Assembly (NCBI GenBank): GCA_922989275.2
Contig: OV277861.1
Span: 29,356,479-29,420,478 of the forward strand
Source of the DNA: Gari tellinella
Taxonomy: Eukaryota > Mollusca > Bivalvia > Cardiida > Psammobiidae
DNA: 64,000 nt
Direction: 5' to 3'
In this document: piece after piece, positions 57,501 to 64,000 of the stretch
Numbering within the stretch: position 1 is the first letter of the stretch
Layout: every line of letters starts with the position of its first letter
Translations under genes and position numbers: made by a program
Notes under the pieces: generated by a model
What the model was told of the DNA's origin: nothing
What the model saw: the letters and a program-made list of their open reading frames with translations, nothing else
The model's database searches: none

Positions 57501-58039
57501 TTAAAGAGGCTCGCAACCGGATTTAGCATTAAAAATAGTAATTTGAAAATATATGTCAAATGTTTATATAAATGGGTAAGATTAAGTTTAGGATAAGAAA
57601 TTCTGTTAAAAAATTCATTTAAAAAAATAAAAAAAAGAAGAATATCTGGTGGGATTCGAACCCGTGATCCTCCATTGCGCAGACGAACACGAAAAGTAAA
57701 CCCCTCAGACCACTCGGCTACGGGCTCTATATTGCTATGGTACCCATTGAACGCACTTTAGTGTCTAGCGATGGATAATACATTATTCGGCTCGGGTTTA
57801 TGTCTGGGCCCGTGTTCAATTTCTGTAGAGAAACAACAACAATACCGTCGAAAGGCGCTATAGAAAAACGATGGAAAATATCTAAAAAACTAAGATTCGA
57901 TGACGATTCTTGATACTTTTATTGGACCGATCATATTTTCTTAATGTCAGAAGCCCAATAATGCCACACAATTGCTTTTATTTGAGTATTTTATTTTATT
58001 TTGAAAAGTACACCACCATCCGGTTGCGAGTCCCTTTAA
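57501..58039 (-). mobile_element. T2: second copy of the T1 element
   Basis: TTAAAGAGGCTCGCAACCGG at the left and CCGGTTGCGAGTCCCTTTAA at the right, aligning along its whole 539 bases with the reverse of T1. Its right TTAA is shared with the neighbouring C element. Confidence 0.85.
57630..57735 (-). other. tRNA-like Pol III module in T2
   Basis: On the minus strand: A-box TAGCCGAGTGGTC (57708-57720), B-box GGTTCGAATCC (about 57652-57662) and T-runs at about 57618-57639. It is closer to a Ser/Leu-type tRNA than the T1 copy, but the acceptor ends again do not pair. Confidence 0.72.
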
Positions 58040-58268
58040 CTCATTCATCCCTGAAACTTTCAGTGGGCAATTCCAATTTCAAAATACGTTAAGTCCATCA
58101 TCGACTTTTTGGGGTTGATTTTAACGATATATTTCAAAATGACAATCAGTGTAGACCCTGATTAGAGGGCTCCTTAATGAACCCTCTGTTTACATGGGAC
58201 AAGTGTAATGCGTACAAGTACAATGTTTGTAAATGACGAGTTAACTCGTCGCTAGGGCTAAATGTGTT
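58036..58268 (-). mobile_element. Family C MITE
   Basis: TTAACTCATTCATCCCTGAA at the left, CGCTAGGGCTAAATGTGTTAA at the right, hairpin partly deleted (about 58147-58185). Confidence 0.78.
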
Positions 58269-58299
58269 AAATAATAATAAAAAAAACCCAGCCAAACCG

Positions 58300-58390
58300 C
58301 GATAGCTCGATCTCGATTCAGTCGAACATCTTCGTATTTCTTTAACAGAAAGTTGATAACTCGAGCTGGCTTAGCCCAATACTGCATTTG
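58300..58390. repeat. Family E fragment
   Basis: GATAGCTCGATCTCGATTCA and GTCGAACATCTTCGTATTTC. Confidence 0.5.
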
Positions 58391-58405
58391 CTTTTTACGC
58401 CTAAT

Positions 58406-59825
58406 CAGTGGCGTAGCTTCCTATAGGCCGTGTAGGCCGCGGCCTACACATAATTTTCAGAAAGTCAAAAAATAAAAAAGTCTTAAAACGTCAAAAATAC
58501 AATAAAAACACACCCTAAGGGGGGGGGGGGGGGGGGGGGTAAGTCTTAACTTGATCGAACGGCATTTCGGGAAACACAGGCATTATTCAGGCCAATACCA
58601 GCCAAAAAAATTTTCGCTCGCTATGCTCGCATTCACGATATTCGTCATTTCACTATAACATTCAAAGGTGGGGGTCTACGATTGCATTTACACAGTCTCA
58701 CTTGAAAAAACATTTCGAAAAACGCTTTGTTATAACATGTAAACATCATTTATCATTTCTAAAAATGTTCTGAATTATCCCGTCATCGGATATGTTATAG
58801 TACTCTCTATCGATGAGGATACCAAGAAGTTGTTACAAGGATTCTGGCCACCATGTCTTCAGTTTCAGTACTCGTTCCCCCACACGGTTTGTCGGAATTC
58901 CCAGTATCTGACATGTGCTTCTTTATAATTCAGTTGAGTAAAATGCGATGTATGTTTTTTAAATTGAAGTACTGTAGCGAACTTGAAACATAATTATAAA
59001 TATCATAGGCTATCTAGTAAGAATGCAAAAACAAAAACAAAAAAACAACCGAACAAGGACTTGTACCGCTGCATGTTTGCTGTCATATTGTTTTTCGGTT
59101 CTATGAAACGAATACCTGCCCCCCCCCAATAATAAGTAAAAAGACATTGATCTTAAAATGTAAGTATTTTACTTGTTTCGAATGCGTGAAACGCCCTCAA
59201 AAAGCACCAGAACCATGTAGGAATAAAAATGTTCACGGGAGAGCATTCCCCCGGACCAAACCCCCTATTAAGAGTGCGTACACTAATTAGAGTATGTATA
59301 TAGTAGGGGTTAACAATTAACTGCTGGAATACATAATGTCGAAAAATATTATCCTAAATTAAATAATTTGTTATTTTGAATCGAATTTTTACATAGATTT
59401 GTGCAAAGTATTATACAATTTTTTAAAGCACGAACCGCCTCCAGAACGCATCAGAGACCGTCTAGGAATAAAAATTTCCCGGGGGAACATGCCCCGGACA
59501 TACTTGACATACAAGCTAACCCATTCCACACGCTATATCTAGCGTAGATGATTCTTAATATATGGACCATTAATTTGTAAAGTAATATTGTACTTAATGA
59601 AGATTCACATGTAACAGGATCGTCAGTATAACATTCAAAATGATATTAGATCTAGATCTATATACATTATACAAAAATCATGGCTCTAGAAACATGTTTA
59701 TTTCTTCTAGATATACGCCAAAACGCATTTCCGAAGTTCTACTATCAATTTTTTTCCTGGGGGAGGACCCCCAGACCCCCCTTCTATTAGGCCTACACAT
59801 ACATTTCTTCCAAGCTACGCCCCTG
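58406..59825. mobile_element. Second J-type element (1,420 bp)
   Basis: CAGTGGCGTAGCTTCC at the left and (reversed) CAGGGGCGTAGCTTGGAA at the right, both followed by GTGTAGGCC. The interior has TTCCCGGGGGAACATG and GGGGGAGGACCCCCAGACC, like the unit cores of the J element at 7093-9102, and a run of 21 G at 58519-58539. No transposase frame. Confidence 0.75.
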
Positions 59826-59867
59826 GCCTTTACTTTATTTATCCATTAAAATGTTTTTATAACACAC

Positions 59868-60000
59868 GTAACGCGGCGTCTGGTCTGGATTCAAGCTGTT
59901 TCTCATTCATCATTATACATGTATTCCTTTTGTCAAACTGTCCACATAAATGTTATCCTGTGAAGAAACGGCATTCTGGGGAGAAACGACGGACGACAAC
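59868..60000 (+). mobile_element. Family D right half
   Basis: ACGCGGCGTCTGGTCTGGAT is the right hairpin arm, then TTTTGTCAAACTGTCC and GGACGACAACGG. Confidence 0.65.
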
Positions 60001-60590
60001 GGTAAATTCCAATAAAGAGCGTGCTGTTGTCCCCAAAGTTGAAGTGCAATGGTCCGCATCGAAACTCCGCCCTGCCAAGTCAATAAAATCGACCTTTTAT
60101 ATAGCTAATTTTAAAAATATGTTTGTAAACACACGATTATTAATAAGTTTCTTGTATAAGTAAACTACGAGCAGTGAACCTTACTTATTTCAATTTAGCA
60201 CAGTCCACGTTTAGGGTGTGTGTGTGGGGGGGGGGGGGGGGGGGGGTCAGTATTCTGTTGAGGCATATTGACAGTTTAGTAGATATACTGCAGCAATACA
60301 GACACCCCTAAATCATGCGTGGAAACTGCCAAACTGTAAAGTACATAAACGGTTCACTGCTCGTTGTTTACCTTTATGTTTCCAATCTCATTTTATGGGT
60401 AAAGTTTGAAATTTATACGCGTTATCATTAAGACTTAGTGTTTAAGTCATAAGAGAGTGATTTTCTAAAGCAGGCTTAACTTATTAGATAAAGTTTCTGT
60501 TGTAGTTTCTGCATTACTTTCAGTCTAATTTACTCAACTACCTGCCAAGATCGCTGGGTTGATTTTTCGGGACATGAACAATTTAGAAAA
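60001..60590. other. Unassigned stretch with a 21-G run
   Basis: G21 at 60226-60246 after GTGTGTGT. Nothing else is recognised apart from a weak A/F trace at about 60480-60530. Confidence 0.5.
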
Positions 60591-60593
60591 AAC

Positions 60594-60653
60594 ATTAGCC
60601 CTTTTCACTATCAATGACGTCAGAGGCGCGTTTGCCAAAAGTAAAAGAGTTAA
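60594..60653 (+). repeat. Family B end fragment
   Basis: TAGCCCTTTTCACTATCAATG and AAAGAGTTAA with no hairpin left. Confidence 0.5.
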
Positions 60654-60909
60654 CACATTGAACCCTAGCGACGAGTATATTCGTCATTAACAAATTATAC
60701 CGGTATACCTGTCAATATAATAGCGCACTTGTCCTATGCAAACAGTGTAAACTCTGATCAGAGGGCTCCTTAAAGAGCGCTTTGATCAGTGTCTACACTG
60801 TTTGTCATTTTGCAAATCATTGTTCAAATCTACTCTAATTCTTCAAAATTGAACTAGATATAATTCTAAACTGGAATTGTTCTTTTAGTTTCAGGGGTAA
60901 ATGAGTTAA
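60650..60909 (+). mobile_element. Family C MITE, full length (260 bp)
   Basis: TTAACACATTGAACCCTAGC at the left, GGGGTAAATGAGTTAA at the right, hairpin 60739-60804. Confidence 0.85.
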
Positions 60910-61167
60910 ATCGAGATTGAAAGAGTCTATGGTAAGGGAGAACATCAGATGTTTGAGACAACACTAGCTATTCACAGTAATCTCCCTTATTAACTTACAT
61001 AAAGTGACTTGTAATATTTAAACCATTACATGCAATTTGCTGCAATTTATTTATTGAAAATATTATACTGCAAAGTAAATTCCTTACTTTTGATTGGGTA
61101 CCGAGCCCTAGACGTGATCCAAAGTACCCTGTGAGCTGACAGGGTACGTAGAAATGCAGTTGTTTTT

Positions 61168-61430
61168 ATTGGCTGACAGGGACCTGAGTCTTGCTTTGGA
61201 GAAAATAAGATGGCCGACTGCTCGACAGGATTGAGTGCATTCAATCGTTCACCCTCCGTTTTAAGTCCATTTCGGCTAAGAACCAATCGATGTTTGGATC
61301 TTTCAACTGTCGCGTTTTTTGTCTGGGAAAGTTTGACGCCGAAGTCTACGAGTATGCCCATTTTTCTTATGAATAACAACCGTCAGAAACATGACGTCAT
61401 TAACGCTCAACGTCATCTACTTTGGCGCGA
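61168..61430. promoter_or_regulatory. Candidate promoter / first exon of an unknown gene
   Basis: A clustered set of binding-site-like words in a repeat-free stretch: ATTGGCTGA (reverse CCAAT) at 61168-61176, TGACGTCA (CRE) at 61392-61399 and TTTGGCGCGA (E2F-type) at 61421-61430. On the minus strand, ATG at 61361 has a strong context (AAAAATGG) and opens a frame of about 100 codons with no recognised domain. On the plus strand, ATG at 61210 (AAGATGGCC) opens a 92-codon frame. No downstream exons were identified for either. Confidence 0.3.
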
Positions 61431-61514
61431 TTTTGTTAAAGTTTACTATGAGCGCTGTACACGACAAATTCCGAAATATTTCGTTTGAACAGTGGCATAA
61501 TAATAAATTCGTTA

Positions 61515-61647
61515 ACCAGTTTCTTCACATTGTACATGCGGATTTCTTTCAGGCTGGTAAAATCATGTAACCCTCGCCTAACGGCTCGGGCAACATGATT
61601 TACCTCAGCCGGGAATAAATCCTCATATACACTGTGAAGAAACTGTA
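61515..61647. repeat. Family H foldback, 133 bp
   Basis: CAGTTTCTTCACATTGTACA ... TATACACTGTGAAGAAACTG. Inner arms AAATCATGT / ACATGATTT surround CCCTCGCC-TAAC-GGCTCGGG. Confidence 0.8.
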
Positions 61648-61908
61648 TAAATAATAATGTGTCACTATGTAGCTTATATCACGAATTTGGTACATGTATA
61701 CATGTTTATTAATTTGTTTTCTAGCTGTATATAATATTCATGTTGTAATTTGTTTGAACTAACGTCGCCCATTTCTCATTAGATATTTATTTAATTCAGC
61801 ATACATGATAATTATGGTATAACATGTGCTTTACTGAACCAGTAGTTTTTTTTATTCTGATTGTCTTTTATATCAGTCGATTTGTCCCCTGCTTGTCAGT
61901 TTCTCTAG

Positions 61909-62143
61909 TACAGTGGATAAAACGTTATTATTTCCCATTTAACGCAAACACATTGCAGTAAAATATGGAAAATTCTGAATGTTGATTTTAACCTGGACGA
62001 CAAACAGTCTGGAGCCTGATCATACACCGGGTTACCCGGCGTCTGATCAGGCTCCCGGCGTCTGATTAGGCTCCAAAACTGTTTGTATTGGAAATATTAT
62101 ATTTAGCGTTTTATTTGGAAAGAATAACGTTTTATCCACTGTA
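61909..62143 (+). mobile_element. Family G MITE, full length (235 bp), B core
   Basis: TACAGTGGATAAAACGTTAT is exact at both ends in inverted orientation. The B core (about 62001-62085) carries a duplicated right arm (CCCGGCGTCTGAT twice). TA ends suit a Tc1/mariner- or pogo-type insertion. Confidence 0.88.
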
Positions 62144-62198
62144 CACATGTATAGCGTTTCCAAAAGTTAGTATTGGGGAACTAATCAAGCCAGTTACA

Positions 62199-62380
62199 GA
62201 GCTCCAGATAAGGGGGGTATTTCAAAAACCAAAAATCTTTATTTCTGCGTTAAACCCTATGGTGCCATTACCTATTAGAAACGAGACGATTCTAATGAGT
62301 AGTAACACCATATGATTTTGGGCTGAAATTAGCGAGATGAAGTTGGATTTGTTCAGTTTTCTCCCTCTTATCTGCAGCCA
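62199..62380. mobile_element. K element
   Basis: GAGCTCCAGATAAGGGGGG at the left and (reversed) GGCTGCAGATAAGAGGGAG at the right, with core ACGAGACGATTCTAATGAGT. Confidence 0.7.
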
Positions 62381-62388
62381 TGCAGTTA

Positions 62389-62640
62389 TTAACCCATTAC
62401 CCGATAGTCTGTTTCTAGTTTTGAAAATAGGTGACCTACTTAAAACAGGTTGAAAGTAAAGCAGAATGCGCCAAATGGCGCATTCTGCTTTACTTTCAGC
62501 CTGCTTTAAGCTATTACCTGCTAGAATAAGGAAAGTATTAATATGACACATATTCATTTCGGTATATATTGGAACTATTTTCTTCAGCGGATGAATATAA
62601 TGCATGTGCTAAAAGTCGCTTCTATAAGGGAAAGGGTTAA
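62389..62640 (+). mobile_element. Family A MITE, full length (252 bp)
   Basis: TTAACCCATTACCCGATAGT / TAAGGGAAAGGGTTAA. Hairpin with AGAATGCGCC-AAAT-GGCGCATTCT tip. Confidence 0.88.
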
Positions 62641-62685
62641 GACATAAAAGGGTTAACAGACTTACATGTCTTGCACGTTTGATGC

Positions 62686-63050
62686 TACAGTGTTCCCTCT
62701 CTATAACGGCCGTCCGAACAACGACTCCCTCCTTACAACGACTCTTGCCGCTGTTTCCCAAAATAAGACAATTATGAGTCTTATACGTTCTCTTCTGCAA
62801 TACCGTCTGCATAAAACTGTCGTCTGCTGGTTTCCTAAATACACACATTGGGCATTTTGACAGAAAAAACATAAACGAGTGACAAACAACGTCAATCCAG
62901 ATCAGACGCCGCGTTGTTCGTGGTCTGATCTGGATTCAAGCCGTTTGCGATTGTAATAGTAAGCCAATTTCTCTCCCTATAAAGACTCCATCCGAACAAC
63001 GCACATGTATTTGTCTCCCATTAGGTGTCGTTGTAGAGACGGAGCAATGT
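62686..63050 (-). mobile_element. Family D MITE, full length (365 bp)
   Basis: TACAGTGTTCCCTCTCTATA at the left and TGTAGAGACGGAGCAATGT at the right; hairpin 62882-62948. Confidence 0.85.
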
Positions 63051-63117
63051 CCTGTCGACTGACCGTTACAGTAGATACTTAACGCTGTCAAAGCGAACAA
63101 TCAAGCAGGGGGTAATC

Positions 63118-63369
63118 TTAAACCTTTGAAACCCTAGTCCCGCATATAGGAGTCCTTTGCAAACAGTGTACATGTGAATAGTACACTTGTCCTATGCAAA
63201 CAGTGAAAACCCAGATCAGAGGGCTCCTTAAGGAGCCCTCTGATCAGGGTCTTCACTGTTTGTCATAATGCCAAACATTGACAAAAACAACCCTTAAAAG
63301 TCAGAAATGGACTACACTTATATGGAAACTGGAATTGTCCATTTAAAGTTTCAGGGAGGAAAGAGTTAA
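63118..63369 (+). mobile_element. Family C MITE, full length (252 bp)
   Basis: TTAAACCTTTGAAACCCTAG / CAGGGAGGAAAGAGTTAA. Hairpin 63197-63262 has 33-base arms around GGGCTCC-TTAA-GGAGCCC. Best C reference copy. Confidence 0.9.
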
Positions 63370-63529
63370 GACAAATAGACAGTCTAAAGATGTTAAAAGA
63401 TAAAGTGGAAAATTCCTTACAGATAACTTTCTGTCTTTACTTTTTCCTGCTTTCTACAGTCTTGTTTCTGAGTGTCTTAATATCGGCGTCCACTGAAATG
63501 TACCGGAATTTTTCAAACTATTGATAATT

Positions 63530-63879
63530 GACCCCTGTGCCATTGAATGGACAATAACAGTTTCCAATTAAGTCTAGTCCATTTTCACAAATTAGCGCTT
63601 GTTTTCAAATATATTGCAAAACTGACAAACCATGCAGACACTAGTCAACACGTGGGTTCTTATAGACTTCTACTGAGCAGATTCTGCAGTGTTTATATAG
63701 GACAAGTGTATTCTTCACGGATACACTGTTTGTATTCGGGAAGTATGTACACATCGCAAGGGTCGCATGAGTTAAGCTTGTGGTCGCCTAGACTAACATC
63801 ATTGACATTTGAAATGAGTTCGAACTAAGAACAGACGCCGAGTAACCCGGCATCTGATCAGAAGTCAAACTGCTTGAGA
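63530..63879. mobile_element. Family C copy (reversed, worn) and a B hairpin
   Basis: C: ATTGAATGGACAATAACAG ... GGTCGCATGAGTTAA (to about 63775). B hairpin 63817-63879 with GACGCCGAGTAACCCGGCATC tip region. Confidence 0.65.
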
Positions 63880-64000
63880 CATATATTTGGGGGTTTTCAA
63901 TAAGAATAAATACTGAACACCACAATATTGATCATTCTTGAGCAGTTACTGAACTAATGCTTGGCTGAGTGGAGTTTCAGTTATAGGCCAACAGATAAAT

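Noticed and set aside
57630..57735. Functional Ser/Leu tRNA on the minus strand
   Set aside because: D- and T-arms are suggestive, but the acceptor ends do not pair, and the sequence lies within a repeated transposon.

Overview
This is a eukaryotic nuclear window, most likely from a mollusc and probably a bivalve. It has interrupted genes with GT-AG introns, long AT-rich introns packed with small transposons, and three copies of an element that starts AGCTCACCTG and ends in a GGTGAGCG...CTCTTGT tail, a type I associate with bivalve and other mollusc genomes. I cannot name the species. No bacterial, viral or CRISPR content is seen.

Only two protein genes can be supported, both on the + strand. 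(1) Positions 1012-10740 carry the 3' six coding exons of a NEIL3-like DNA glycosylase (helix-two-turn-helix, Fpg/Nei zinc finger, RanBP2 zinc finger, two GRF zinc fingers). Its catalytic N-terminus lies upstream of the window. (2) Positions 28730-53749 carry a complete beta-tubulin gene of four coding exons (447 residues). Its introns are about 7.5, 14.8 and 1.4 kb, and the third uses a non-canonical GC donor. A weak candidate first exon with E2F, CRE and CCAAT-type sites lies near 61.2-61.4 kb.

Almost everything else is repetitive. I use these family letters. A: TTAACCC ends, hairpin core AAAGCAGG..GTAAAGCAGAATGCGCC. B: TTAACCC ends, core GCAAACAGTTTGGATCC..GATCAGACGCC. C: TTAACTC ends, core CAAACAGTGTAGACC..GATCAGAGGGC. 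D: TACAGTGCTCCCTCTCTAC ends with a B-like core. E: ends with CGAACTTCGATATCTCGAA. F: AGTAGAACC..CTCTA ends with an A-like core carrying AAAGCTCC. G: TACAGTGGATAAAACG or related ends with a B core. H: foldbacks with central CTCG/GGC motifs. J: CAGGGGCGTAGC ends. K: AGGGCTCCAGATAAG ends. L: AGCTCACCTG elements. T: TTAA-flanked elements with internal tRNA-like (Pol III) boxes. Several carry target duplications visible at nested insertions.

Layout: 1-10.7 kb NEIL3 3' half with A, C, D and J insertions; 10.7-17.3 kb a field of A, B, C, D, E and F copies; 17.5-19.4, 24.5-25.6 and 25.6-28.0 kb L elements, the second with exact 161-bp tandem units; 20.0-22.5 kb nested G/D and element T1; 28.6-54.4 kb the tubulin gene; 54.4-64 kb intergenic repeats including T2 and a second J. 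The two genes have no evident shared pathway. The strongest unexplained signals are: hairpin cores shared between elements with different ends; matched substitutions in both hairpin arms; TTAA-inserted elements carrying Pol III-like promoters; and an interlocked (pseudoknot-order) inverted repeat at 33.9-34.4 kb.
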